This document shows, in pieces, positions 45,430 to 54,685 of a stretch of DNA of 64,000 nt. Every line of letters begins with the position of its first letter. The stretch's first letter is position 1. The stretch is taken from the NCBI RefSeq assembly GCF_014207255.1, contig NZ_JACHCZ010000007.1:186001-250000 (forward strand), written 5' to 3'. The position numbers were made by a program, and so were the translations under genes. Under the pieces are notes generated by a model. It did no database searches. It was not told the origin of the DNA and was given only the letters and a program-made list of their open reading frames with translations. The stretch is from Pseudomonas sp. JAI120 (GTDB lineage Bacteria; Pseudomonadota; Gammaproteobacteria; Pseudomonadales; Pseudomonadaceae).

Positions 45430-47253
45430 TTATTTGCTCTCGGGCTTGTCCAATTTGACCTCAAAGCCGTATTGCACGGTACTGAGGTCGGTGCGCTGGT
45501 AGCTTTCCAGTGCCGTCGGCTGGCCGTAGAAATAATGCACGTCAAACAGGGCTGTGCCGTATTCCTCGGCGCGGTGGCTGACGCCGAGGATTTCCTTGAG
45601 GTAGTTGCCGCTGGCGTCCTTGGCGTAGAAGCGCCAGCTGTCGGCAGGGAATTCCTTTTGGTCGACGATCAGTGCGTTGTCCTTGAGCGACAACCCCTTA
45701 GGCAGCTTGGCCGCATCGATGTCGCCTTTCTCGATAGTCGCCAGGAACAACGGGATCGAACCCACGACAAACGCCGGGTTTTCCGGGAACAGGTTGAGGT
45801 CGTAGGTGAGAGTGCCGCGGGCCGGGTTCAATTCATACGCCTCGGTCGGCAGTTCAATAGGCTCGCCGCGTTCACCTTTCTCGTCGGCAGTGAAGAACGT
45901 CACCGGTGATTCGCTGCTGTTGCGCTCGCTGCCCACCAGGTCGTCATTGAAGGTGAATGGGTGGTCGAACACGATATGGGCGGCGCTGGCATCTTCGACG
46001 GACTGGCTGATGGTGACGCTGTTCTTCAGTTGTTCCTCGCTCAACGATGCGTCCTTGAGCCAGCTGGCGGCGCCGTCGTCATACACGGTGACCGGCATGG
46101 GCAAGGCTTGTACGGTCTTTTCCAGGCTGTTCTTGTCGAAGCGCAGGACCGGCAGGTCGAGGTCCTTGCGGGTGACCGTGGCCTTGGAGAAATCCAGCAC
46201 GTTGATCTGCAGGGTGTCGATCAGTCCATTGAAATAGACCTTGGCGTAATGGCTGCTCTGCTTGTGTTCGAAGGCTTTCTGCTCATCGACCAGTTGCTTT
46301 TCAAATGCGTCGGACCAGGCCTTCTGTTTTTGCATCTCGGCCAATTGCTTCTGGTAGAACTCGACTTGCGCGCTGCTTTCGTTGATCGAACCCGAGCGTG
46401 TGAGGAATTGCCCGGTGCTGTCCCGCGCCTGTACCAGCAAGGGGTTAGGCGATTGGTCACCCACCTCGGGTGCCAGCGGTTGGCTGTTGGTCAGTTCGAT
46501 TTCGGCGTAGTTCTTTTCCAGGAGCAGCAGGTTGACGGTGATATTGCCTTCGGTGCGTTTGTGGCCCACGTCCTTTTTCGACAAATCGAAAGTCAGCGCT
46601 TTGCCCGGTGCGATCACTTCTACCGTGCCCTTGAGGCGGACGGGTTGCGGCTGGCTTTTGTTTTCCGTCTCGATGCCATCGATGAACGGATAGGTGACCG
46701 TCAGGTCATCCGGGTTGGTCAGGTTGGAGCTGCTGGGGCTCAACTGGATGCCGGGATCAGTTTCCGACCATTCCGGCTGGAACGGCACGACCTTGTTGTT
46801 GCTCAAGGTGACGGATTGCCATTCCAGGCCGTGGGGGAAGGGGAACTGGTCTGGCACATTGAAGTTGAACGGGAAGACCGGCTGCAGGTCGGTCAGGTAG
46901 TCCGAATGTGAGGCTTTGCGCAGTACGAACAAGCCATTGATGTAGGTGTCCACCAGCCCTTGCGGCGTGGGGTAGTGCTTGAGCAGGGCGAGGGTGTCTT
47001 CGCCGTATTCGGCTTCTATTGGCTTGGTGGCCAGCTTGACCCGCGCCCGTTCCAGCAGCAGCAGCGAGCCGCCGAGGTCGGCAATGGCGTCGCGCAGTTT
47101 CGGATCCTGGATGCTGTCGAGGGACTGTTCGAACTTTGCGGTTTTCTCTTCGAGGGTGGCCTGTTTCTGCTCATCGCTTGGGGAACAGCCGCCGGCCAGT
47201 AACAATGCGGCGCATAGGCCAACGCTGGCCAAAGGGGATCGCACATCCATCAT
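45430..47253 (-). CDS. Large lipoprotein of unknown function
   Basis: A 607-residue protein with a lipoprotein signal (MMDVRSPLASVGLCAALLLAGGC; lipobox LAGGC, Cys23). A coiled coil follows (DEQKQATLEEKTAKFEQSL) and another lies near 290-330 (FYQKQLAEMQKQKAWSDAFEKQLVDEQKAFEHKQ). The rest is rich in beta strands, with no catalytic motif I can name. The start at 47253 has AGGA about 10 bp upstream; an in-frame start 51 bp further out would put 17 residues before the signal. No family recognised; it is probably anchored to the inner or outer membrane facing the periplasm. Confidence 0.75.
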   Translation of the reverse strand: MMDVRSPLASVGLCAALLLAGGCSPSDEQKQATLEEKTAKFEQSLDSIQDPKLRDAIADLGGSLLLLERARVKLATKPIEAEYGEDTLALLKHYPTPQGLVDTYINGLFVLRKASHSDYLTDLQPVFPFNFNVPDQFPFPHGLEWQSVTLSNNKVVPFQPEWSETDPGIQLSPSSSNLTNPDDLTVTYPFIDGIETENKSQPQPVRLKGTVEVIAPGKALTFDLSKKDVGHKRTEGNITVNLLLLEKNYAEIELTNSQPLAPEVGDQSPNPLLVQARDSTGQFLTRSGSINESSAQVEFYQKQLAEMQKQKAWSDAFEKQLVDEQKAFEHKQSSHYAKVYFNGLIDTLQINVLDFSKATVTRKDLDLPVLRFDKNSLEKTVQALPMPVTVYDDGAASWLKDASLSEEQLKNSVTISQSVEDASAAHIVFDHPFTFNDDLVGSERNSSESPVTFFTADEKGERGEPIELPTEAYELNPARGTLTYDLNLFPENPAFVVGSIPLFLATIEKGDIDAAKLPKGLSLKDNALIVDQKEFPADSWRFYAKDASGNYLKEILGVSHRAEEYGTALFDVHYFYGQPTALESYQRTDLSTVQYGFEVKLDKPESK

Positions 47254-47417
47254 CTGAGTTTTTTCCTGTCCGACGTCATCGAGCCGAGTTATTGGGCTCG
47301 ACACTAGCAGAAAAATTCTCTTACAGATGCCGCTCAGGTCAGTTTTCTCGTGGTTACAGGTGTCTTATAGCGGCTGGTATACTCGCCGCCATTTCTAGCC
47401 ATGCTGTGTGAGATCCA

Positions 47418-47906
47418 ATGGAACGCTTTATCGAAAATGCTATGTACGCCTCGCGCTGGCTGCTGGCGCCGATCTATTTCGGCCTGTCCCTCGGGTTGCT
47501 GGCGCTGGCGCTGAAATTCTTCCAGGAAGTGATTCACCTGCTGCCGAGCGTGTTCTCGATGGCCGAGTCCGAGTTGATCCTGGTGCTGCTGTCGTTGATC
47601 GACATGGCCCTGGTCGGCGGCTTGCTGGTGATGGTGATGATTTCCGGCTACGAGAACTTCGTCTCGCAGCTGGATATCGATGAAAACAAGGAAAAGCTCA
47701 ACTGGCTGGGCACCATGGACTCTTCGTCGCTGAAGATGAAAGTGGCGGCCTCCATCGTGGCGATTTCCTCCATCCACTTGCTGCGCATCTTCATGGACGC
47801 CAAGAACGTCGATCCGCAACACCTGATGTGGTACGTGATCATTCACATGACCTTCGTGATCTCGGCGTTCGCCATGGGTTACCTGGACAAGGTCACCAAA
47901 CACTGA
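47418..47906 (+). CDS. yqhA: YqhA family (UPF0114) membrane protein
   Basis: A 162-residue inner-membrane protein with four hydrophobic helices (about 12-35, 52-76, 108-126, 136-156). The sequence MERFIENAMYASRWLLAPIYFGLSLGL and the MISGYENFVSQLDIDENKEKLNWLG loop define the TIGR00645/YqhA family. No biochemical role is established to my knowledge. It is convergent with the ArnT-like gene, 14 bp apart. Confidence 0.9.
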   Translation: MERFIENAMYASRWLLAPIYFGLSLGLLALALKFFQEVIHLLPSVFSMAESELILVLLSLIDMALVGGLLVMVMISGYENFVSQLDIDENKEKLNWLGTMDSSSLKMKVAASIVAISSIHLLRIFMDAKNVDPQHLMWYVIIHMTFVISAFAMGYLDKVTKH

Positions 47907-47920
47907 TGCCCGCGCCGGCC

Positions 47921-49360
47921 TTACTGCTCGATGAAGTAGTAGGGCTGGCGGTTGATTGCCATCTCCTTGATCACCGTGACCTTGGCGGTCAAGTCGTTGG
48001 TATGGTCCAGCAGCGCAACGTTGCCGGGCTTGGCCGCGAGGTAGCGGTGCAGGTCGGGTTCCGTCTGCAGGATCTTCAGGTACCCCTTCATGTAGAACAC
48101 GCCGGCCCCCGCGATCCGCTCGTTGGGCTGGAACAGCGCGACTTCCTTGCCTTGCGCCTGCAGCGCCTGGACCTGACTGATCACCGGTACGAATGACTGG
48201 CGCGCATCAGCTTTTGGCGCGAACCATAATGCGGTCACCAGATAGCAGGCGATCAGCAGGCTGAAGACACCGCCGATCACGTGCCGGTGGTAGCGGTACA
48301 ACGCCGGCTTGTGATCCTTGAGCCATTCCAGCAACACCCGTGCATATTCTGCGGCCAGTACGGCGGCGGCCGGTGTCAGGGCCATCAGATAAACCGTGCG
48401 CTTGCTTGAGGCCAGCGTCAGCAGGGTGAATTGCGCCACCAGCCATACGCTGAAAAACAGGCGATAGCGGTTACGCACCAGGCTTCTACGGAAATGCCAC
48501 AGGCCCAGGTACACCAGGATGTTCCACGGCAGGAAGGCCTCGGGCAGCTTGGCGATGTAGTAGTAGAACGGTTCGTAGTGCCCGGCCTCCACAAACGAGC
48601 CGCTGAAGCGCCCGACGCTGTTGGTCCACAGCACTTCGCCCACGGCCTGCATTCCGCCGCGTTGGAACAGGAAGCCCAGCCAGATCATCAGCGGCACCAA
48701 CGCCAGCAGGGTAAACAGCGCCGGTTTGAGCCAGTCGGCGATGCGCAGGCGCTTGTCCATCAGGCTGGTGCTGGCCAGGTACACAAAGATCACGATGCCC
48801 GGCATCGCCAGGCCCAGTACGCCTTTGCTCAAGGTGGCGATCGCCATCCCGGCGGTAAACAGCGCCCAGGCCCAGGTCGTGGAGCCTTGGCGCTCGGACT
48901 CAGGCCGCATCGCCTGGTAGAACGCCAGCAGCGCGGTGGTCACGCCGAGGCTGAGCAGTGAGTCTTCCCCCACGCCGCGCACATTGCTCCAGTAGCTGGC
49001 CATGGTCGCCAGGATCAGCGCCGCGCTGAAGGCCAATGTTTTCGGGCGCCCGAACCGGCGCAGCATTCCATAGAACAGCATCACGCTGAACAGACCGGCA
49101 AATGCCGAGGCCAGGCGTACCGCGCCAGGCGTGCCACCGAACAGGCGAATCGCTCCGGCGTCAAGCCACAGGCTCAGGGGCGGTTTTTCCAGGAAGGGTT
49201 CACGAAACAGTTGCGGCACGACCCAATCATTGTCCAGGTGCATGGCCATGGCGATCCCCGCGACGCGGGCTTCGGTGGAGCCTTGCAGTTCGTGGTTTCC
49301 CAGGGCAAAGAAGAACAGCAGACCAGCAAGCAGGAGCAGCAGGGGAGCGGGGCGCGTCAT
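47921..49360 (-). CDS. ArnT-like lipid-linked sugar glycosyltransferase
   Basis: A 479-residue membrane glycosyltransferase of the GT-C/PMT superfamily. The N-terminus GNHELQGSTEARVAGIAMAM carries the catalytic Glu of the first periplasmic loop (E-A-R motif), and REPFLEKPPLSLWLDAGAIRLFG is the second conserved loop. About 10-12 helices follow. ArnT adds aminoarabinose to lipid A; this gene lacks the arn operon around it and is shorter than true ArnT (about 550), so it probably moves another sugar from undecaprenyl phosphate. Substrate unknown. Confidence 0.8.
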   Translation of the reverse strand: MTRPAPLLLLLAGLLFFFALGNHELQGSTEARVAGIAMAMHLDNDWVVPQLFREPFLEKPPLSLWLDAGAIRLFGGTPGAVRLASAFAGLFSVMLFYGMLRRFGRPKTLAFSAALILATMASYWSNVRGVGEDSLLSLGVTTALLAFYQAMRPESERQGSTTWAWALFTAGMAIATLSKGVLGLAMPGIVIFVYLASTSLMDKRLRIADWLKPALFTLLALVPLMIWLGFLFQRGGMQAVGEVLWTNSVGRFSGSFVEAGHYEPFYYYIAKLPEAFLPWNILVYLGLWHFRRSLVRNRYRLFFSVWLVAQFTLLTLASSKRTVYLMALTPAAAVLAAEYARVLLEWLKDHKPALYRYHRHVIGGVFSLLIACYLVTALWFAPKADARQSFVPVISQVQALQAQGKEVALFQPNERIAGAGVFYMKGYLKILQTEPDLHRYLAAKPGNVALLDHTNDLTAKVTVIKEMAINRQPYYFIEQ

Positions 49361-49506
49361 GGGTTGTGGCTACCGGGGCAGGGGACCGCTCGGGGGAACG
49401 GCCCGCAATCGGCGAGTATAGGGAGGCGATTCTTAATATTTGATGAACGAAGAGTGGATTTAAGGGGCTGGGCCAGGGGTAACGTCCCCTGGCTTCGCGT
49501 GAGGCA

Positions 49507-51669
49507 TTACGAGGCTTTGACTTTGAACCGGCTCAGGCCCTGTTGCATGGAGTTGGCCCGTTCCGACAGGTTCTTGGCCGCCTCCGCGCATTGCTGGGAG
49601 TTGACTTGATTCTGCTGGGTGACTTCGTCGATCTGCTCCAGGCCGATACTCGCCTGTTGCAGGCCGGAAGCCTGCTCACTGGAGGCTTGGTAGATCAACG
49701 ACACCAGGCTGGACACCGTGCTGGTGCCGGTGACGATATTTCGCAACGAGTCGGCTGTGCGGCCGGCGATGATCATGCCGCGCTGGGTCTTGGTCGAAGA
49801 GTCGGCAATCAGCGCGGCAGTTTGCTGGGCGGCTTCGGCGCTACGGGCGGCGAGGCTCCTGACTTCATCGGCGACCACCGCAAAACCGCGACCCAGTTCG
49901 CCGGCGCGTGCCGCCTCAATGGCCGCGTTCAACGCCAGCAGGTTGGTTTGAGCGGCGATGTTGTCGATGGTGGTAATAATGGCAGTGATGTCTTTGCCCG
50001 AGTTGTCGATCTCCGCCATGGCCGCGATCAATTCGCTCATCAGCTTGTCGCTTTCTCCCGCGTCGGCGCGCGAAGCCTGGGATTGCTCGTCGGCCTTCTT
50101 CGCATTAGCGGCGTTGTCGGTGGTCTGCGCCGCCATCTGGGTCATCACCGCACTGATTTCGGTGATGGACGAAGCGGAATTGGACGCGCCGTCGGACAGC
50201 GACTGGCTTAACTCGGTGACCTGTGCGGAACTGCCGGTGATTTGCGTGGCGCTGGCCTGTACCTGGGAAATTAAGTTGTTCAGGTTGCCGACCATTTTTT
50301 CCAACGACTTGCCCAGGGTGTCATTGGGCGAGGACAGGCGTACTTCCAGATCCAAGTCCCCCTCGGAAATACGCTCGGCCACGCGCACCTGGCGTTGCAG
50401 GCTTTCCGACATATCGTTCAAGGCAAAGGACAATTGGCCCACTTCATCTTCAGATTTTTGCACCAGCCGGCGCGAGAAATCACCCAGGCTGATGTTGGCG
50501 GCCAGGGCGGCGGCTTCACGAATCGGACCGACGATTTTCGCGGTGGCGAACCACAGTACAAGCAATGCCAGCAAGGAGATGCCGACGCCAACCGAGACCT
50601 GCCAAATGCTGCTCTTGACGCCGCGTGACTGCAGTTCCTGCTCCAGGGCCATGGCCTGGCTCATGACCACCGCTTTGGGCAGATGGATCACGATCGCCCA
50701 GGGCTTGCCGGTGCGCCCCAGGTTGATCGGCATCTGCACTTCGATTTCCTGGGAGTCCGGGTTGAACCGGCTGTCTCCCTTACCCTTCTGTACATTGCTC
50801 AACACGTTCTCCCAAGAGCCGGGCAACAACGCTTTCAGTGACTGGCCAATGAGTTCCGGGCGTTTACTGTCGGCCACCACCAACCCCTGATGGCTCAGGA
50901 TCGCCACGGAGCCTTTGCCGCCATACAGGTCGGCGGACATTTGCTCGCTGAGCTTCTGGATAAACGAGATGTCGAAGTCAGCACCGACCACGCCGTAGAA
51001 CTTGCCATTGGCGGTGATAGGTACCGATAGCGTGGTCAGCCACACATTTTTGCCTTGCACCACATAGGGAAGCGGGTCGAGGACGCTTTCTTTCCGGGTG
51101 TCCCGAGGGCCGGAGTACCAGCCGCCCTTCAACACGCCATTGGGGTGGCGGGCATCGGAGTCGTACTCAACCAGCGGTTGCACGGCGATATTGCCATCCG
51201 AGCTGCGTGTCCAGTAGGGGGTGAAACGGCCCGTCAACGGGTTGTTACCGCCCTCATTGATACGAAAGGCTTGATCCTGGCCGTCCAGCGCATCCGGCTC
51301 CCAGCATGAATATGTGCCGTTGAAGTCGGGGTTGTCCTTGAGCACGCTGAGCAGCATCGTATTGATCTGCTCACGGCCCAGGGTCAGCGGGCTCTGGGCA
51401 CTTTTACTCGCTCCCAGCGTGTTGGCCATTGTGCGTGCCGAATCCAAGGCGTTCTGAAGTTTTGCCTGGATGGCATTGGCACGCGACTCGGCCAGGTTTT
51501 GCACTTCGCGGATGGTGGCACTTTCAATCAGGGTTGAAACTTCCGTGCCGACATAGGCTTGATTGGCGGTTGAGGAATAAAGGCCATATAAGACCAGGCT
51601 CGCACACGAGATAAACAGGCAGAGCCCGGCGGTGAAGCAAATTCGAGTCTGCAATGAGTTGAATTTCAT
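49507..51669 (-). CDS. Methyl-accepting chemotaxis protein with dCache sensor
   Basis: A 720-residue chemoreceptor. First helix about 10-30, periplasmic dCache_1 domain about 40-335 (with YWTRSSDGNIAVQPLVEYD and VWLTTLSVPITANGKFYGVVGADFDISFIQ), second helix 355-378, HAMP about 379-430, a second HAMP-like stretch to about 480, and the signalling domain with the highly conserved tip NIAAQTNLLALNAAIEAARAG then GRGFAVVADEVRSLA. The start at 51669 has AGGAAA 6 bp upstream; a longer frame to 51912 would run into the next gene. The dCache motif suggests small ligands such as amino acids, but the specificity motif is not certain. No C-terminal CheR-binding pentapeptide is seen. Confidence 0.9.
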   Translation of the reverse strand: MKFNSLQTRICFTAGLCLFISCASLVLYGLYSSTANQAYVGTEVSTLIESATIREVQNLAESRANAIQAKLQNALDSARTMANTLGASKSAQSPLTLGREQINTMLLSVLKDNPDFNGTYSCWEPDALDGQDQAFRINEGGNNPLTGRFTPYWTRSSDGNIAVQPLVEYDSDARHPNGVLKGGWYSGPRDTRKESVLDPLPYVVQGKNVWLTTLSVPITANGKFYGVVGADFDISFIQKLSEQMSADLYGGKGSVAILSHQGLVVADSKRPELIGQSLKALLPGSWENVLSNVQKGKGDSRFNPDSQEIEVQMPINLGRTGKPWAIVIHLPKAVVMSQAMALEQELQSRGVKSSIWQVSVGVGISLLALLVLWFATAKIVGPIREAAALAANISLGDFSRRLVQKSEDEVGQLSFALNDMSESLQRQVRVAERISEGDLDLEVRLSSPNDTLGKSLEKMVGNLNNLISQVQASATQITGSSAQVTELSQSLSDGASNSASSITEISAVMTQMAAQTTDNAANAKKADEQSQASRADAGESDKLMSELIAAMAEIDNSGKDITAIITTIDNIAAQTNLLALNAAIEAARAGELGRGFAVVADEVRSLAARSAEAAQQTAALIADSSTKTQRGMIIAGRTADSLRNIVTGTSTVSSLVSLIYQASSEQASGLQQASIGLEQIDEVTQQNQVNSQQCAEAAKNLSERANSMQQGLSRFKVKAS

Positions 51670-51802
51670 GATGTTTCCTGCCCATGCTAAATAGTCGCCA
51701 ACATCATCGAATGTCGACATTTCGGTACTTTCTTTGCGCAAGGCATAGTGTTTTATCATTGGCTGCTTAGGCATAGACATGCGGTACAGCGCTGGGGATT
51801 GC

Positions 51803-52918
51803 TTAATGCTCTTTGGGCATCTCTTCATCGAGCCATAAACGTTCGGTGTTTTTAAAGCCGTAACGCTGGGTCGGTACTCGCGCGACAATCCGGTCGGGTT
51901 GTGCGGGATCACTCAGGTCTATTATTTTCTGTGTGACATAGAGATTTAGAACGGGCAGGAAGAACACTTTTATTTTTGGCGTCAATAAAGAGTCGGGATG
52001 TTGTTCTATCACGACGCCGATACTGCCACTTTTCAATTGAACGATAGAGCCGACCGGGTAAATACCCACGGACTTTAAAAACGCGCTGAATACCTCGTCA
52101 TCAAAATGCCCGTCCCATGTGGACATTTTCTGGATGGCGACGGCGGGGTCCCAGCCCTGGTTGTAGGAGCGGTCCGAGGTGATTGCGTCGTAGACATCGC
52201 ACACCGCCGCCATCCGGGCCACCAGGCTGATCTGGTCCCCCGCCAACTGATGGGGGTAGCCGGTGCCGTCGACTTTTTCGTGGTGATGCAGGCACACATC
52301 CACGACCATTTCGCACATCTGCGAGGCCGCCAGCAGGGTTTTTTCACCTTCCAATGGATGGGTGCGCACCAGCTGCAATTCGTCACTGCTCAGCCGGCCG
52401 GGCTTGTTGAGGATGGCGCCCGGTATGGCCATTTTGCCGATGTCGTGCAGCAGCCCCGCCATCCCGACGCGCCGAATCACTGCGGTGGACAGCCCCAATT
52501 GATTACCCAAGGTAATCATCAACGCACACACGGCGACCGAATGCATGTAGGTGTAGTCGTCGATGCTTTTCAGGCGTGCCAGGCTGATAAAGGCATCGGG
52601 ATGGCGGGCGATCGAGCTCGAAATGTCGTCCACCAGTGCACTGATGTGTTCAAGCTCCAGGGCCCGGCCCATGCGGACATGGCCGAACATTTCGACAACG
52701 GCGGTCTTGGCGCGGCTACAGATTTCCTGTGCGGCGACCAACTCGTCTTGCATGGATGTTTGGATGACTGGGTTAGCTGGCGCAGCCGCCGTGGCAGGCG
52801 CGGCCGGCTGAGCACCGCAGCCCAAGGCGCACGGCGCCTCAGACTTTGCGCCACCCCGCCAAAATGGCTTTTCCTCGCCGTCAGGCGCCTCAAGGTTGAG
52901 CTCATTGCACTTCAACAT
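51803..52918 (-). CDS. HD-GYP c-di-GMP phosphodiesterase
   Basis: A 371-residue cytoplasmic protein. The HD-GYP domain spans about 110-290 with HD at 158-159 (GLLHDIGK), a histidine cluster HHHEKVDGTGYP (211-222, including GYP) and the other metal ligands, so it should hydrolyse c-di-GMP. Usually such proteins begin with a DUF3391 domain; here the first 60 residues hold only a PFWRGG remnant and an Ala/Pro linker, which suggests loss or divergence of that domain. AGAGGG precedes the start. It lies between a chemoreceptor gene and cheV on the same strand. Confidence 0.88.
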   Translation of the reverse strand: MLKCNELNLEAPDGEEKPFWRGGAKSEAPCALGCGAQPAAPATAAAPANPVIQTSMQDELVAAQEICSRAKTAVVEMFGHVRMGRALELEHISALVDDISSSIARHPDAFISLARLKSIDDYTYMHSVAVCALMITLGNQLGLSTAVIRRVGMAGLLHDIGKMAIPGAILNKPGRLSSDELQLVRTHPLEGEKTLLAASQMCEMVVDVCLHHHEKVDGTGYPHQLAGDQISLVARMAAVCDVYDAITSDRSYNQGWDPAVAIQKMSTWDGHFDDEVFSAFLKSVGIYPVGSIVQLKSGSIGVVIEQHPDSLLTPKIKVFFLPVLNLYVTQKIIDLSDPAQPDRIVARVPTQRYGFKNTERLWLDEEMPKEH

Positions 52919-52994
52919 GGTATGCCCTCTGTTGATGTTTTTGTTATGTGTTTCCCATCAGCCTCCTTGGCTTGAGTCTTGTTGTTTTGCGGCT

Positions 52995-53927
52995 TCAGAG
53001 AGGGCTCGCAGCCTTGATACGCGCGACTACGCGGCCTGCCAGGTCATCCGGGCGAAACTTCGCCAGGAAGTCATCGGCCCCGACTTTCTTGACCATGGCC
53101 TGGTTGAAACCGCCCGACAGGGAGGTGTGCAGCACGATATGCAACTTGGCCATGCGCGGGTCGCTGCGGATTTCGGCGGTCAGGGTATAACCGTCCATTT
53201 CCGGCATTTCGATGTCTGAAATCATCATCAGGAACTCCTCGTCCGGGTTGCGCCCCTCGTCGAGCATGGCCCGAAGGTAATCCAGCGCCTGGCGGCCATC
53301 GTTCAAGGCGACCACCTCGACGCCTACCGTCTCCAGGCAGCGGGTCACCTGTTTACGCGCCACCATCGAGTCGTCCACGGTCAGCACACGCAGGTGTCTG
53401 GCCTGCTGGGTGACCGCGTCATCCACCACGCCAATGGATATTTCTTCGGACGAGGGCGAGATTTCCGTCAGCACCTTTTCCACGTCGATGATTTCGACCA
53501 GACGATCATCGGCACGTGTAACGGCCGTCAGGTAATTGTTGTCACCGCTGCCCTTGGGGGGCGGATGAATGTCTTCCCAGTTCAAATTGACGATGTGCTC
53601 AACCGCATAGACCAAGAAACCCTGAACGCGGTTGTTGTACTCCGTAAGTATAATAAAGGCGCTTTCTTTATCCGTGATGCCGGGCAGTCCTGTTGCCATC
53701 GCGAGGTCTAGAATAGGGATGCAAGCGCCGCGGATATTGGCAACGCCACAAATGTTGTTATTAGACTTTGGTAGTAGAGATAACTTAGGGCAGCGGATAA
53801 CTTCCCTGACTTTAAAGACGTTGATGCCATACAGCTGGTGGTCATTGAACCGGAATAGCAATAACTCGAGCCTGTTCTGGCCTACCAGTTGTGTACGGCT
53901 GTTAACGGATGCCATTACACCTGCCAT
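52995..53927 (-). CDS. Chemotaxis coupling protein CheV
   Basis: A 310-residue protein: a CheW domain (about 20-165, RLELLLFRFNDHQLYGINVFKVREV) followed by a response-regulator receiver (about 182-305) with acidic pocket VDD, the phospho-acceptor Asp in MMISDIEMPEMDGYTL, Thr/Ser (HTSLSG) and Lys (FLAKF). It couples chemoreceptors to CheA in a way that phosphorylation can tune. I start at 53927 (MAGVMASVNSRTQLVGQN), which resembles known CheV starts and has AAGGGG upstream. The gene heads the minus-strand set cheV, HD-GYP, MCP. Confidence 0.92.
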   Translation of the reverse strand: MAGVMASVNSRTQLVGQNRLELLLFRFNDHQLYGINVFKVREVIRCPKLSLLPKSNNNICGVANIRGACIPILDLAMATGLPGITDKESAFIILTEYNNRVQGFLVYAVEHIVNLNWEDIHPPPKGSGDNNYLTAVTRADDRLVEIIDVEKVLTEISPSSEEISIGVVDDAVTQQARHLRVLTVDDSMVARKQVTRCLETVGVEVVALNDGRQALDYLRAMLDEGRNPDEEFLMMISDIEMPEMDGYTLTAEIRSDPRMAKLHIVLHTSLSGGFNQAMVKKVGADDFLAKFRPDDLAGRVVARIKAASPL

Positions 53928-54159
53928 ACACACCCCTTGATTTTGGTTGGAACAGCGTTGATGTCGTAATGACATTAGCATATGTAGGGGGATGTAAAAT
54001 ATATGTGAAATAAAAATTATCGAGAGGTTTATCGTTAAAGCAATAGCGACGCGGATGATTAGCTATTCAGGCGGATGTTTGAAATTAGTTAGTTGGCTAA
54101 CTTGCTGGTTTGAGTGTTGAGAATGATTAAGATTGAAAGCCGGAATGCAGCGAAGTTAA
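53928..54159. other. AT-rich gap before the sigma-factor relic
   Basis: No gene seen. The region is unusually AT-rich, with a small perfect dyad AGTTAG-TTGG-CTAACT at 54087-54102, and contains the promoter of cheV. It borders the decayed region to the right. Confidence 0.45.
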
Positions 54160-54513
54160 GTCGCCTGGCACGTTTTACATGCAGCTTCTCGACCCGCAGC
54201 GCATCATGTCGTGGGCGAGCTGTATGCCCAACACCACGGCTGGGTGGTGCAGTTGCTGCGGTGCAAGTTGGGTGGCCAGGAGCAGGCACTCGACTTGGCA
54301 CAGGATACGTTCGTACGCATCTTGAGCAGCGACGCCGTGCCGAGTTTTCGTGAATCCCGCGCCTACCTCACCACCGTCGCCAGCCGCTTGTGCGGGCAGT
54401 ATTTTCGCCGTCAGGCGTTGGAGCGCGCCTATGAGCAGTCGCTGACGATCCTGGAACCGGAGCACGTGCCTTCGCCGGAAACTCGTTTGCTGGTGCTCGA
54501 AGCACTCGATGCG
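54160..54513 (+). pseudogene. FecI-like ECF sigma factor, truncated at both ends
   Basis: The frame reads ...SRPAAHHVVGELYAQHHGW, then LLRCKLGGQEQALDLAQDTFVRIL and ESRAYLTTVASRLCGQYFRRQALE, which is region 2 of an ECF sigma factor of the iron-starvation (FecI) group. It has no good start codon: a stop lies 54 bp before the first clear homology, and only an internal GTG (54211) is available. Region 4, which binds the -35 element, is absent: after LEALDAVGQV (about 54513) the sequence becomes part of a TonB receptor in another frame. The gene is dead. Intact relatives have about 170 residues and sit beside fecR and a receptor gene. Confidence 0.8.
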
Positions 54514-54685
54514 GTCGGCCAAGTACACCGGCGATACCACCCGCGACAGCCCGGATGTGTATGCATCGGGGCCGTTCGAACTGTTCGGTCGTGAGCATGA
54601 ATTGTTGATTGGCCAGTCGGTGTCGACCTCCCAATGGAAAGGCAAGGACTTTCGCCCGACTGATTGGGCTCAGTTCGCGATTGTA
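54510..54685 (+). pseudogene. Internal fragment of a TonB-dependent siderophore receptor
   Basis: From about 54510 a different frame reads AKYTGDTTRDSPDVYASGPF, then ELFGREHELLIGQSVSTSQWKGKDFRPTDW. This is a barrel segment typical of FpvA/FecA-like receptors (SGPFxLFGREHELxxG). It starts without a start codon, directly after the sigma-factor relic, and loses homology near 54685. So both ends are missing. A deletion of the fecI 3' end, fecR and the front of the receptor gene explains it. Confidence 0.75.

Noticed and set aside
51670..51912. N-terminal extension of the chemoreceptor by 81 codons
   Set aside because: It overlaps the HD-GYP gene and adds no domain; the ATG at 51669 has a proper ribosome site and leads into the first membrane helix.
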